Shown here piece by piece: positions 44,701 through 54,332 of a stretch of 64,000 nt of DNA (the first letter of the stretch is position 1; every line of letters starts with the position of its first letter). The position numbers and the translations under genes are program-made. Source of the stretch: Gluconobacter cerinus (GTDB lineage Bacteria; Pseudomonadota; Alphaproteobacteria; Acetobacterales; Acetobacteraceae); NCBI RefSeq assembly GCF_002723935.1, contig NZ_BEWM01000005.1:276608-340607 (forward strand), written 5' to 3'. The notes under the pieces are model-generated. The model searched no databases. It was given only the letters and a program-made list of their open reading frames with translations, and was not told the origin of the DNA.

Positions 44701-46032
44701 TTAGCCGCCCATGTGACTTTGCAGAACCATATAGAAAAGAAACGCAGCATCGAGGCCGAGCACAATTGGCGTAAGGCGTTTGAAGTCCCGCAATGCGAGG
44801 GCCAATCCCGTATAAAGCAGCAAGCCGCAGGACAGGCTAAGCATGAAGTTTCCGGTGATCCCGGCGATGAGCAGCATCGTGAGGGGCGGAATAGCATCGG
44901 ACGGGTTGGAGGCCACGCGGTGGAGGCTGCCAAGCATATTGAGGCCGACCAGAACCAGAACGGGCGCCGTCGCGATGGCCGGGATAGCTGTAATCAGGGG
45001 CCAGAAAATGGAGGAAGCTGCAAATAGCAGGGCGACGATCAGGGCGCTCAGGCCAGTTCGGCCTCCAGCTTCGACACCTGCGAGGCTTTCGACATAGGCT
45101 GAAACCGTACACGTCCCGAGGCTGGCCCCAATGATGCTGGCTGCGCCGTCAGATGCAAAAGCACGATGATCCAGCGCCGGTTTCTCGGGCGTTCCGTCCA
45201 GACCTGCACGATGGGCAACACTCATCATCGTTGCAGTCGCATCAAAAAAGTCACTGATGAGGAAGTAGAGCGTGATGGGAACCAGAAGGCCGAGGTGGGA
45301 GAAAAAACCTGCAAAATCAAAAGGAAGAAACAGATTGGTGGGATAATGTGGCCAGTCCACCATATGCGTGGGCAGGCTCGTGATTGCGCCCTTATCGGTA
45401 TGAATGAACAGGCCTGCCACGGTCAGTGTCAGAATCGCCAGAAGAAGCCCGGCGGGTACTCTCAGAACCACGAGAACGGCACAGAGAAGCACGCCAGCTA
45501 GGCTGAGAATAACGGACGGATCACTCAGAGAACCGAACGTCAGTCCCTGAGTCGTCGGGACAGCAATGCCACTGGTGGTGAGGCCGATGCGTGCGATGAA
45601 AGCACCCAGCGCGACTTGAATGCCCAAGACAATTGAGGGCGGAAACCCGCGGATAATGCGCTGGCGTATCTGACTGAGAGAAAGTGCTGTGAAGCACAGG
45701 CCGCTGAAAAGGACGACTGTAAAGGCGGTTCGTGGGCTCACATGGGCTTGCTGAACGACAACCTGCGCGAACAGAACGTTGCTACTCATGGCCGGAGCTA
45801 GAGCGATTGGCAGTCTCGCCCACAAAGCCATGAGCAGTGTACCAGCGACTGCTCCTGCAATCGTGGTCATGACCATGTCATGGCGATCCAGTCCCGCCGC
45901 CGACAGAATGGCTGGATTGACAGCGACGATATAGGCCATGGCCCCGAAAACCGTCAGGCCAGCGATGATCTCACGCGGAACGGTGGAGCCGCGGGCGGAA
46001 ATATGAAACCAGCGGTCGAGTGTGGACAGCAA
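44701..46032 (-). CDS. NCS2-family purine permease (AzgA-like)
   Basis: This 443-residue membrane protein has about 12-14 helices. It matches the AzgA branch of nucleobase transporters: VNPAILSAAGLDRHDM, LPIALAPAMSSNVLF (where AzgA usually has LAPGMGLNA), FLISDFFDATATMMSVA and STVSAYVESLAGVEAGGRTG-like sequence. The substrate is probably adenine, guanine or hypoxanthine. The change from GMGLNA to AMSSN in the signature loop might alter specificity. An inverted repeat lies just before the start. Confidence 0.85.
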   Translation of the reverse strand: MLSTLDRWFHISARGSTVPREIIAGLTVFGAMAYIVAVNPAILSAAGLDRHDMVMTTIAGAVAGTLLMALWARLPIALAPAMSSNVLFAQVVVQQAHVSPRTAFTVVLFSGLCFTALSLSQIRQRIIRGFPPSIVLGIQVALGAFIARIGLTTSGIAVPTTQGLTFGSLSDPSVILSLAGVLLCAVLVVLRVPAGLLLAILTLTVAGLFIHTDKGAITSLPTHMVDWPHYPTNLFLPFDFAGFFSHLGLLVPITLYFLISDFFDATATMMSVAHRAGLDGTPEKPALDHRAFASDGAASIIGASLGTCTVSAYVESLAGVEAGGRTGLSALIVALLFAASSIFWPLITAIPAIATAPVLVLVGLNMLGSLHRVASNPSDAIPPLTMLLIAGITGNFMLSLSCGLLLYTGLALALRDFKRLTPIVLGLDAAFLFYMVLQSHMGG

Positions 46033-46046
46033 CGATCAGGCACTCC

Positions 46047-46096
46047 GGCGGGAATGAAAATTTTGCTCAGCTATAGTGAAAAAAGTTCATTCCGCC
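46047..46096 (-). promoter_or_regulatory. Inverted repeat upstream of the purine permease gene
   Basis: GGCGGGAATGAA and TTCATTCCGCC pair over 11 bp with one bulged base and a 27-nt loop. The repeat ends 15 bp before the permease start and may overlap its promoter. It could be an operator with widely spaced halves or a leader structure; I recognise no known riboswitch. Confidence 0.4.
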
Positions 46097-46115
46097 ATGG
46101 GGCCTTGGTGATTTT

Positions 46116-48221
46116 TCATTTCGGGTTCGTTTTTTGAGCCCACGCTTTTTTAACCTGAGCAGGTGTCAGGCGCTTCGCAGGCTTGCCAGAAGATGCCGCC
46201 TTTGACGGATGTGGCACACTGCTCGCTCCACCTCCTGTCGTACCGCCTGGCGCAATTCCTGCAGCCGGGTTTGTGTTGGCTTCTCGTACCGCACGTTCAC
46301 AGGCTGAGCCTTCCCCAACACCCAACTGAATAGTTGGGATGAGCGCAGCAGGCGGGAAGAGAAAACCAAGGCCTACGGACGCTGCAACACGCCCTACCAG
46401 TTCTGCTCCGGGCAGAATATTGGGGCCGCTGAGGGGGCCAAAAATATGCACTGCGCCTGGAAGAGAGAGGATCTGAGGGTGAATTGAGCGGGTAGTGACA
46501 GCATAGTCGAGAGTATCGTTGTGGAAATTGACTGTTCCCGTTCCGGTCGTGCGGGTGGTTTCTGTCTGGAGCAGTAGAGACTTGGTTTTCAGAATGCCGC
46601 TATCCAGGGGCATATCAGCGACAAGACATTCAAGTCTCGATCGGTTTGGAATTCCAAGAGCGGACAAAACTGCTGATCCCAGCTTTAGCCCCAGCAGATC
46701 TGGGAGAAGAGCCGTAACATCTCCGCCCCGATCCAGCACAAGTGTGGTTCCGCCATCTCCGTTCGCGACCAGCGATGCGACAGAATTTCCTGTTGATGTC
46801 AGCGTGACATGGCCACCGATCGTTCCTTCACCTTTGAAGGTGTCTGTTGCTTTCATGATCTGAGAGAGGGGGAGGCGAGAAATATCAAGACGAAACTTGG
46901 TCCGGAACTGCTCATTCTTCGTTGGTTCCAAGGTTGCAGCGGCGCTGATTTTCCCAGAGCCCGTCGCAAAAGTCAGATGTTTCAGATCAATAGCGCCGTC
47001 TTTGACGTCGAACTCCGTATCAATGTTGTCAAGCGGCAGGTCTTTGTTGCGGATATGATCACCGTGATAGGTCACGTGTGCATTCACGGCATTCAGCTTG
47101 GGAACATTGATTTTCTGATCGGGCAGCACGCTTTTGCTTGGAGGAGCGGTTTTCTTTGCCTCGCCTGTTTTTGCTCCGATGAATCCTCCGAGATCCGCCA
47201 GGTCGACTGAGCGCGAGTGTAAGGCAGCCTCTACGAATGGTGGTTTCAGGTGGGGGTTGACGTTGATGTCTCCACCAATGTCAGACGATCCCATCCTCCC
47301 TTCGAATTTCTGGAAACGAATGGCATTTTCGGAATATCCGAGGTTACCCGTGATGCTGTAGGCCGGAGTGTGCGGCACAGGAACACCCGTCAGTCCATAA
47401 AGCAAAGACATGTCTGGGCCCGCGAAGTGAAGGGCGAGCTTTGTTCCCTTGAAGTGAAGCGGGTCGTCGACCGTTCCCTTGAGGGTTACATAGGTTGGGC
47501 CGTTAGCAATGCGCCCATCAATGGGATACGGTTCAGCAGGCTTGGTGAGCGAGAGAAGAGCCCCACCAACAATGTGGCCGTTGATTGGTGCCTGAGCGTA
47601 GCGTCCCTTGAGATCCACGACGACGTTTCCTTTTTGGTTGGCCTGAGCCGGCGTCGTGTGAACAAGCACGTGCATATCTGTTTTCAACTGAGCTAGTACC
47701 AGATGAATGTCCGCATTCTGGATGTCGATTTCACCGAGATCCGGTAGGGTTGTTGTGCTTGAGGATGAGGCCGATTGGTTATCTTTGGATGTGTCGCCGA
47801 ACGTATAATTATTACGGCCGTTCATCAGGGAAATAATTTCCCCTCTCGGGGTATCCATGCGGATTACCGGGATAAAAAGGCCACGTCCGGTCAGGTAGCG
47901 CCAGACATCTACTTTCACTGTCAGGGATTTGGCAGACGCAAAGTCGGCCTTTTCTTTTTCAAAGCCTTCGGGTTGGGAAATTTTCAGATCATCGACCGTG
48001 ACGCTGGTGCGCAGGCCCGGTGAAACGTGAAGATGAGCAATGCTGACCGGGCGATGCAGTGCCGCAGAGGCTTTGCGATTGATGAGGGGAACGAACCAGT
48101 CCCACTGCCAGACAAACACCAAGACGATGATGGCAATGGCGAGAGCGACCAAAAAGCTACCTGCTACTTTTAGAACAGGATGCTTGCGACGAACCTTTTG
48201 GGACGAGGCATCACTCATCAT
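46116..48221 (-). CDS. AsmA-family protein
   Basis: This 701-residue protein has an N-terminal membrane helix (about 19-40) and a large periplasmic beta-rich region. HRPVSIAHLHVSPGLRTSVTVDDLKIS near the start and VRTRSIHPQILSLPGAVHIFGPLSGPNI-like sequence near the end are typical of AsmA/YhjG-type proteins. Family members resemble lipid-transport bridges between the membranes. A Gly/Ser and Lys-rich tail ends the protein. Two in-frame ATGs (48221, 48218) begin it. Probably followed by the purine permease gene on the same strand. Confidence 0.85.
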   Translation of the reverse strand: MMSDASSQKVRRKHPVLKVAGSFLVALAIAIIVLVFVWQWDWFVPLINRKASAALHRPVSIAHLHVSPGLRTSVTVDDLKISQPEGFEKEKADFASAKSLTVKVDVWRYLTGRGLFIPVIRMDTPRGEIISLMNGRNNYTFGDTSKDNQSASSSSTTTLPDLGEIDIQNADIHLVLAQLKTDMHVLVHTTPAQANQKGNVVVDLKGRYAQAPINGHIVGGALLSLTKPAEPYPIDGRIANGPTYVTLKGTVDDPLHFKGTKLALHFAGPDMSLLYGLTGVPVPHTPAYSITGNLGYSENAIRFQKFEGRMGSSDIGGDINVNPHLKPPFVEAALHSRSVDLADLGGFIGAKTGEAKKTAPPSKSVLPDQKINVPKLNAVNAHVTYHGDHIRNKDLPLDNIDTEFDVKDGAIDLKHLTFATGSGKISAAATLEPTKNEQFRTKFRLDISRLPLSQIMKATDTFKGEGTIGGHVTLTSTGNSVASLVANGDGGTTLVLDRGGDVTALLPDLLGLKLGSAVLSALGIPNRSRLECLVADMPLDSGILKTKSLLLQTETTRTTGTGTVNFHNDTLDYAVTTRSIHPQILSLPGAVHIFGPLSGPNILPGAELVGRVAASVGLGFLFPPAALIPTIQLGVGEGSACERAVREANTNPAAGIAPGGTTGGGASSVPHPSKAASSGKPAKRLTPAQVKKAWAQKTNPK

Positions 48222-48331
48222 TGAAACTCCACATCACGAAAAATCTGGCCGAAGAAGAAATATGACTGCATTGGTATGAATACGATTTGCAGCCGACCCA
48301 GTTGCGCCTGAAGACATTAAGAGCGTGGAAA

Positions 48332-48883
48332 ATGAGTGAGACCGTGAACGATATCAGAGCCGAGCATGATCCCCTGACAGCCTTGCGTCAGGTCAGTCGC
48401 ACTGTGCATGAACGGGTCGATCAGGCGTATTCACGTTTCAATCTGTCAGATCCAACGTCTTATGGTGCCTTTCTGCAGGCCCATGCGAAGGTGTTACCTA
48501 TTGTGGAGCAGTGGCTCGCCACGCAGCATGATTTACCAGCATGGAGCGGTCGCACTGATCTTTTGCAACGTGACCTACAGACTCTTGGCCACTCGCTGCC
48601 CCCAGCGCTGGATTGGCATCCCCCAACGGGAGCGGGAGGTGCTCTGGGTGCTCTCTATGTGCTGGAAGGATCTCGCCTTGGTGGCAAGATGCTGTCAGCG
48701 CAGGTGGGGGAAGGGCTACCCCGGGAATATTTGTCGGCAGCGCATGAAAAGGGTGGCTGGCCCGCGTTCCTTCAGATGCTGCGAGAGCGACTTTCCACCG
48801 GGGATGCGACTTATCGGGCTGCGGTCATGGATGGTGTGACGGCAACGTTTGATTTGTTTCGGAAGGCAGCTGTTACGGACTGA
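48332..48883 (+). CDS. Biliverdin-producing heme oxygenase
   Basis: This 183-residue protein has the heme oxygenase pattern: proximal His in SRTVHERVDQAY (about 25) and the distal helix LYVLEGSRLGGKML with G-x-x-x-G. It cleaves haem to biliverdin, CO and iron. In bacteria it serves iron release or makes the chromophore of bacteriophytochrome; no phytochrome gene is adjacent. MSETVNDI is taken as the start; 15 further codons upstream are less likely. It overlaps the convergent glycosyltransferase gene by 11 bp. Confidence 0.82.
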   Translation: MSETVNDIRAEHDPLTALRQVSRTVHERVDQAYSRFNLSDPTSYGAFLQAHAKVLPIVEQWLATQHDLPAWSGRTDLLQRDLQTLGHSLPPALDWHPPTGAGGALGALYVLEGSRLGGKMLSAQVGEGLPREYLSAAHEKGGWPAFLQMLRERLSTGDATYRAAVMDGVTATFDLFRKAAVTD

Positions 48884-50267
48884 CGTGCCGGACGCTCAAC
48901 GGAACGAGCCCTGGGAATGTGACGGCCAACTGTTCTGCCTCTGTGGGAGAGAGCATGGCAATTGCACACCCCAGTGCAGTTGCATCAGGGGCAGGAAGTC
49001 TTTCAATGCCCCGAAGCAGCGCTTCTAGTGTGTGTCCGCCCTGACTCAGCACCATCAACGCCGTGAGGCGTGCGTAGAGCTCGGACGTGGCTTCCTGAGG
49101 GAACAGCGTGGGATCAGGGATTTCAAAATCGACACTCTGCCCCGTGATTGCAGAAGCCATACTCTGGTCTTCTGGGCGGAAACGTAAGGGAACGGCTGCG
49201 AGAAGTGATGGAGAGCCTGTGATGGTCAGGCACGGCGCCTGGCAGGGGCGTTCAGGAAAAAGAAATGCAGGATATGGCGAGACTGAACTGGCCTCGACAG
49301 CAAGGATCATCCGGACATGCCGGGTAGGGTCTAGATCACTCGCTGGAAGGGCAATGAGTTGCTCTGTGTGAAGGTCCAGCACGAACGGCTGTGTCTCACT
49401 GAACGCGTAAAATTGAAAATCAGGAAACGTGCTGTCATCTTCCGCAGAAAGCGCGGAGGCACTGAGACCAAGCTTTTCCAATGTATTTTCGTCATGGTGG
49501 ACTACGGTCTGGCGAAGGCGCCAGTAAAGATCGGTCAAACCTGACTGAACAAGCGCGGCTGCAATTCGGCGCGTTTCCGGTAACCAACGCTGCGGTCCTG
49601 TTTCTAATGCATCATTGCGATCAAAATGTTTCCAGGCCTCTTCTGGCGTTTCACTTGAACCGCGTTGGAAAAAGCTCTGGCGATCGCCTGCTGCGTAATG
49701 AAGAACGCGTGCCTGAGACCAGTCAGGATGAGAACTGATACGCCCGAAAGGATCAGGCAAAGCGCTTTCGAACCGTTCAGCCGGTAAAAGGGTTCGCGTG
49801 ACCCTATGGTCAGCAGTCTCAAGAAGTGCGTGATGCGTGAAGGCTTGGCTTGGTGCAAAAGGCGACGGTGTTTCATGGCCATTGGAACCAAACAGACACC
49901 AGTTTACTGGAATGGGCTGCCCATTTGCTGAACCCAGAAACTCTTCAAGAGACGAGGCCAGTTCAAGATGCAGATATTCGTCTGCGGCTAGAATCATCAT
50001 CCAATCGAATTCGGTGCGCCCTTGTTCAAAAACAGCCTTTTGAAAGGCTGTCTGGCGCTCCAGACGATCGGGGATGGTCTTGTCCGATCGTTGAAGACGA
50101 ATGTCGTAAAATGAAGCGGCATTGGAAAGAAGAGTCCAGGTGCCGTCAGTTGAATGATCGTCGCAGACGATCAGTGTTGAGAACCCAATCGTGGCGTGGT
50201 GACTGAGCCACCAGCCGATGTTGTCGGTCTCGTTATGGACGAACAGGACAGCGGCTGTTTTGGGCAT
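48873..50267 (-). CDS. Glycosyltransferase family 2-like protein
   Basis: This 464-residue protein begins KTAAVLFVHNETDNIGWWLSHHATIGFSTLIVCDDHSTDGTW, the nucleotide-sugar-binding start of the PF13704-type family 2 enzymes, with ILAADEYLHL as the DxD-equivalent motif. The C-terminal half (about 290-460) has no match I recognise. It follows lepA by 9 bp on the same strand, so it may be co-transcribed. Target polysaccharide unknown. Confidence 0.78.
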   Translation of the reverse strand: MPKTAAVLFVHNETDNIGWWLSHHATIGFSTLIVCDDHSTDGTWTLLSNAASFYDIRLQRSDKTIPDRLERQTAFQKAVFEQGRTEFDWMMILAADEYLHLELASSLEEFLGSANGQPIPVNWCLFGSNGHETPSPFAPSQAFTHHALLETADHRVTRTLLPAERFESALPDPFGRISSHPDWSQARVLHYAAGDRQSFFQRGSSETPEEAWKHFDRNDALETGPQRWLPETRRIAAALVQSGLTDLYWRLRQTVVHHDENTLEKLGLSASALSAEDDSTFPDFQFYAFSETQPFVLDLHTEQLIALPASDLDPTRHVRMILAVEASSVSPYPAFLFPERPCQAPCLTITGSPSLLAAVPLRFRPEDQSMASAITGQSVDFEIPDPTLFPQEATSELYARLTALMVLSQGGHTLEALLRGIERLPAPDATALGCAIAMLSPTEAEQLAVTFPGLVPLSVRHVSP

Positions 50268-50276
50268 AAGGCTGGG

Positions 50277-52079
50277 TTAATCCATTTTGAGGGCTGCAAG
50301 GAAGGCACTCTGCGGAATTTCGACCTTACCAAACTGTCTCATCCGTTTCTTGCCTTCTTTCTGCTTGTCCAGAAGTTTGCGCTTACGGGAGATGTCACCA
50401 CCATAGCATTTCGCCGTCACGTCCTTGGAGAGCGCGCCAATGGTTTCACGGGCGATGACCTTGGAGCCGATAGCGGCCTGAATGGCGATCTTGAAGAGCT
50501 GCTTGGGGATCAGATCCTTGAGCTTGCCGCAAATCGCACGACCGCGTGTCTCAGCTACGGTGCGGTGGGCAACAAAGGACAGCGCATCCACTGGCTCATG
50601 ATTGACCAGAATGGAAATACGGACCAGGTCGCTCTCTTCGTATCCATCAACCTGATAGTCGAAGGACGCATATCCGCGGGTCAGGGATTTCAGACGATCA
50701 TAGAAGTCAAACACAACTTCATTGAGCGGCAGACGATAGACGGCCATCGCACGGTTGCCGACATACGTGAGATCGACCTGAATACCGCGACGTTCTGAGC
50801 AGAGTGTCAGCACGGAACCCAGATATTCATCCTGAACCATGATCGTAGCCTTGATCCAGGGCTCTTCAATGGTTTCGATTTGGGCAGGATCCGGCATGTC
50901 TGCAGGGTTATGCAGTTCTTCCTTCGTGCCGTTCGTCAGTGTCATGCGATAGACGACAGACGGCGCGGTGGCGATCAGATCCAGATTGAACTCGCGGGAG
51001 AGGCGTTCCTGGATGATCTCCAGATGAAGCAGTCCGAGGAATCCGCAGCGGAAGCCGAAGCCGAGAGCGGCAGAGCTTTCCGCTTCGAAGTGGAAAGATG
51101 CGTCGTTTAGGCGCAGCTTGCCAAGGCTGTCACGCAGCTTCTCGAAATCGTCAGCATCGATTGGGAAGAGGCCGCACCACACAACAGGGATGGAAGGCTT
51201 GAAGCCTGCAAGCGCCTTTTCGGCCGGCTTGCGATCTAAGGTAATTGTGTCACCGACCGCGACGTCCGCAACGGTTTTGATGGCTGCGTTAATGAAGCCC
51301 ATCTCACCTGGGCCAAGCTCATCAACGTTGGTCATCTTGGGAAGGAACACGCCGACCTGATCAACGTGATATGTCGAGCCGGCCTGCATCATACGAATGC
51401 GGTCACCGCGCTTGACGGTGCCATTCATGACGCGAATCAGAATGATCACGCCCAGGTAGGCATCGTACCAGCTATCCACCAGAAGAGCCTGAAGCGGTGC
51501 TGAACGGTCACCCTTCGGCGCTGGCAGACGCGTTACAAGTGCTTCAAGGACGCCTTCGATGTTGATGCCGGTTTTGGCGCTGATTTCCACAGCATCGTCT
51601 GCCGGGATGCCAATGACTTCTTCGATCTGCGTGCGAACACGCTCCGGCTCTGCTGCCGGAAGGTCGATCTTGTTCAGAACCGGCACGATTTCGTGGTTCG
51701 CGTCGATCGCCTGATAGACGTTTGCCAGTGTCTGGGCTTCCACCCCCTGGGACGCATCCACAACCAGCAATGACCCCTCACAGGCGGCAAGCGAGCGACT
51801 GACTTCATATGCAAAGTCGACGTGGCCCGGCGTGTCCATAAGGTTCAGCGTGTAGATGTTTCCATCTTTGGCCGGGTACGTCAGGCGAACCGTCTGTGCC
51901 TTGATGGTAATGCCGCGCTCCTGCTCCAGCTCCATCGAATCGAGGACCTGAGCTTTCATCTCACGGGCCGTGAGAGCGCCACAGGCCTGAATCAGGCGGT
52001 CTGCAAGCGTCGATTTACCGTGGTCGATATGCGCAATGATCGAGAAATTGCGAATGAGGGAGAGCGGGGTTTCGGTCAT
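50277..52079 (-). CDS. lepA: Elongation factor 4 (LepA)
   Basis: This 600-residue translational GTPase has the G motifs AHIDHGKST (P-loop), DTPGHVDF and NKIDLP, domain V and the unique C-terminal domain ending [34 protein letters not shown]4 binds stalled ribosomes and influences initiation and assembly. Full length. It is downstream of the efp block and upstream of a glycosyltransferase gene. Confidence 0.97.
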   Translation of the reverse strand: MTETPLSLIRNFSIIAHIDHGKSTLADRLIQACGALTAREMKAQVLDSMELEQERGITIKAQTVRLTYPAKDGNIYTLNLMDTPGHVDFAYEVSRSLAACEGSLLVVDASQGVEAQTLANVYQAIDANHEIVPVLNKIDLPAAEPERVRTQIEEVIGIPADDAVEISAKTGINIEGVLEALVTRLPAPKGDRSAPLQALLVDSWYDAYLGVIILIRVMNGTVKRGDRIRMMQAGSTYHVDQVGVFLPKMTNVDELGPGEMGFINAAIKTVADVAVGDTITLDRKPAEKALAGFKPSIPVVWCGLFPIDADDFEKLRDSLGKLRLNDASFHFEAESSAALGFGFRCGFLGLLHLEIIQERLSREFNLDLIATAPSVVYRMTLTNGTKEELHNPADMPDPAQIETIEEPWIKATIMVQDEYLGSVLTLCSERRGIQVDLTYVGNRAMAVYRLPLNEVVFDFYDRLKSLTRGYASFDYQVDGYEESDLVRISILVNHEPVDALSFVAHRTVAETRGRAICGKLKDLIPKQLFKIAIQAAIGSKVIARETIGALSKDVTAKCYGGDISRKRKLLDKQKEGKKRMRQFGKVEIPQSAFLAALKMD

Positions 52080-52162
52080 GGCAGGTTACATACGGGATTA
52101 TCGCAGGAATGTCAGCAGACCTGCGGAAAAGCCTGCCTTCGTGAAAAGGCAGGCAAGGGGAA

Positions 52163-53164
52163 TCAGCGATCCGTCAGACGGAACTCGATCCTGCGGTTGC
52201 GGGCGTATGCCGCTGGGGTACTGGCCGCGTCAAGCGGCTGGAAGTCTGCAAACCCTGTTGCTGCCAGATGATGCGGGTCCACACCCTCGGCAATCAGAAG
52301 TTTCACAACAGTGATGGCTCGTTCAGAGGACAGCTCCCAGTTGCTCGGAAAAGCGCTGTGAATGGGCTGTTTGTCTGCATGACCGTCAATGCGCAGAATC
52401 CATGGGATATCTGCGGGAATGGTTGAAGACACCTGTTTGAACGTCTTTGCCAGAGTGGTGATTTCTTTTTTGCCTTCAGTGGTCAGATCAGCGCTGCCTT
52501 GAGGGAAAAGAATTTCTGACTGAAAGACAAACCGATCTCCTACGACGTTCACGCCCTTCTGGTTCTTCAGGATATCACGCAGGCGGCCAAAAAATTCCGA
52601 ACGATACCGTTTGAGCTGGTTCACTTTGTCGGCCAAGGCGACGTTCAGCTTGTTTCCAAGATCCTGAATCTGCGTGTCCTTGGCCTGCTCGTTCTTTTTC
52701 TCGATATCGAGAGCATTACTGATGGCCTGAAGCTGGCGTGTCAGTTCTTCGATCTGAGCCTGTAGGTCCGAGATTTTGCTGTTCTGCTGCTGGCTTGTGC
52801 TGTCAGCAGAGGCAAGGGCCTGATCTTTGGACTGAAGCTGGCCATTCAGAAGAGCCATCTGTCCGGCCAAAGCCTTGAGCTGGTCTTCGTTCTTCTGCTT
52901 GTCATTGGCCAGGCTGGCGACCGTCGCATTCAGGGATTGGTTCTTGTCTTCCGTCATGGAGAGCATGTGTGACAGCTCAGCCAACTGCTTCTGCAAAGCG
53001 TCGAGTGTGTGCTCGCGTCGCATCAGGGCGACAGACAAAAACTGTTGTCCCACCACAAAGACCAGAAGAACGAACGTGACGACCATCAGCAGTGTGGACA
53101 GAGCGTCCACATAGCCGGGCCAGGCATCCAGGGCGTTGTTGGGTCCGCGTCTGCGCCGGGCCAT
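52163..53164 (-). CDS. MotB/ZorB-like stator protein with coiled coil and OmpA domain
   Basis: This 333-residue protein has one N-terminal helix with Asp20 in GYVDALSTLLMVVTFVLLVF, matching the proton-binding Asp of MotB and TolR. A long coiled coil follows (about 50-190), then an OmpA-like peptidoglycan-binding domain (about 200-330) with GHADKQPIHS, NWELSSERAITVVKLL and RNRRIEFRL. With the TolQ/MotA-like gene 2 bp upstream it should form a proton-driven motor anchored in the wall. The combination resembles ZorAB, but no Zorya effector is present. Confidence 0.83.
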   Translation of the reverse strand: MARRRRGPNNALDAWPGYVDALSTLLMVVTFVLLVFVVGQQFLSVALMRREHTLDALQKQLAELSHMLSMTEDKNQSLNATVASLANDKQKNEDQLKALAGQMALLNGQLQSKDQALASADSTSQQQNSKISDLQAQIEELTRQLQAISNALDIEKKNEQAKDTQIQDLGNKLNVALADKVNQLKRYRSEFFGRLRDILKNQKGVNVVGDRFVFQSEILFPQGSADLTTEGKKEITTLAKTFKQVSSTIPADIPWILRIDGHADKQPIHSAFPSNWELSSERAITVVKLLIAEGVDPHHLAATGFADFQPLDAASTPAAYARNRRIEFRLTDR

Positions 53165-53166
53165 GG

Positions 53167-54315
53167 TCAGTCCTGCCTGCTGGAAGTGCCGTTTGTGGTG
53201 CCGGAGGCCGCAGCGATGGTCCGCGCGAGAACCCGCAGGTCATTGCGAATTTCACCCACGGTTTGGGCGCGACCCTGATGCAGTTCTTCAACGAGACGGG
53301 AAAGATGGCTCTCAATCCGAAGAAGCGGCGTGCCTTGCGAGCCCGGTTGACCCTCTTCACCCATCTGGCGAAGGAGTGGAACGAGGGCTGCATTCGTCTC
53401 GGCCGTGCGGGTCATGATCTGCTGATTGGCTTTCAGGAGTTCAGTCATGCCGCGCAGACGCTCCTGCAGGCTATCCAGCAACTGAACCTCCCGCACGCGG
53501 GCTTCTTCACTGCGGGAAACGGCATTCTGAAGCGTTTCAAGATTTTCCGCTGTCTGCTCGAGAAGGGCCTGCACATAGGCTGGGATCGGAGCCCCGTCGC
53601 TCTCAATGCTTGTGCCGCCGCTGACGCGTGTAACGCCCGCAAGCCATTCTTCCAGCTCATTGAAGAAGCGGCTTTGTGCCTGACCGGCTGTCAGATCCAG
53701 GAAGCCAAGAACCAGCGCTCCTGCCAGGCCGAACATGGAACCCGAGAATGCGGTCGACATGCCAGCCAACGGACCGGCAAGGCCTGTCTTGAGCTGGTTG
53801 AACATGGCGTCCAGATCGCCGTTACCCGCTGACATTCCACCGATCACGGAGGCGATGGAGCTCACCGTCAGAAGCAGACCGTAGAAGGTGCCGAGAAGCC
53901 CCAGGAAAATCAGCAACTGCGTCATATAACGCGAAATTTCGCGGCTCTCATCCAATCGGGACGAGAGACTGTCCAGCATGGCCTGGGTTGTCTGGGTCGA
54001 GAGGGTCAGACGGTCCGTGCGACTGCGTGCGGCCAGCATGCTCGCCATTGGGGCGAGCAGTTTGGGCGGATTTGGAGCTGCAAGCCCAGCGCGGGGCTGA
54101 CGGAGCATTTCCACCCAGCGAACTTCCGGCATGAGCCGCTGGACGACGCGCAGGTTCCAGATAATTCCCAAAATCAGAACGCCCAGAATGACGGCATCCA
54201 GCTTCGGGTTGGCATTGAAGGCGTTCAGGAGCGTCTTGGCCATAGACGCTGCGAGAAGCGCAACGGCGGCGAGAAAGACGCCCATACGCAGAAGGAAGGT
54301 GGTGGGACGGGTCAC
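53167..54315 (-). CDS. MotA/TolQ/ExbB-like proton channel protein with long C-terminal tail
   Basis: This 382-residue protein has two N-terminal helices (about 9-25 and 39-56), a cytoplasmic loop and two more helices (about 138-160, QLLIFLGLLGTFYGLLLTV; 185-205). That is the MotA/TolQ four-helix plan. The GLLGTFYGL motif corresponds to the GLLGTVxG signature of the family. A C-terminal tail of about 150 residues is mostly helical, with heptad-like stretches. It starts 17 bp after the OmpA-like gene and ends 2 bp before the MotB-like gene. Confidence 0.85.
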   Translation of the reverse strand: MTRPTTFLLRMGVFLAAVALLAASMAKTLLNAFNANPKLDAVILGVLILGIIWNLRVVQRLMPEVRWVEMLRQPRAGLAAPNPPKLLAPMASMLAARSRTDRLTLSTQTTQAMLDSLSSRLDESREISRYMTQLLIFLGLLGTFYGLLLTVSSIASVIGGMSAGNGDLDAMFNQLKTGLAGPLAGMSTAFSGSMFGLAGALVLGFLDLTAGQAQSRFFNELEEWLAGVTRVSGGTSIESDGAPIPAYVQALLEQTAENLETLQNAVSRSEEARVREVQLLDSLQERLRGMTELLKANQQIMTRTAETNAALVPLLRQMGEEGQPGSQGTPLLRIESHLSRLVEELHQGRAQTVGEIRNDLRVLARTIAAASGTTNGTSSRQD

Positions 54316-54332
54316 GGCGGGTCTTTCCTGGC

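Noticed and set aside
52163..54315. Zorya anti-phage system (ZorAB)
   Set aside because: The motor pair resembles ZorAB in layout, but no ZorC, ZorD or ZorE gene is present and the neighbours are housekeeping genes.
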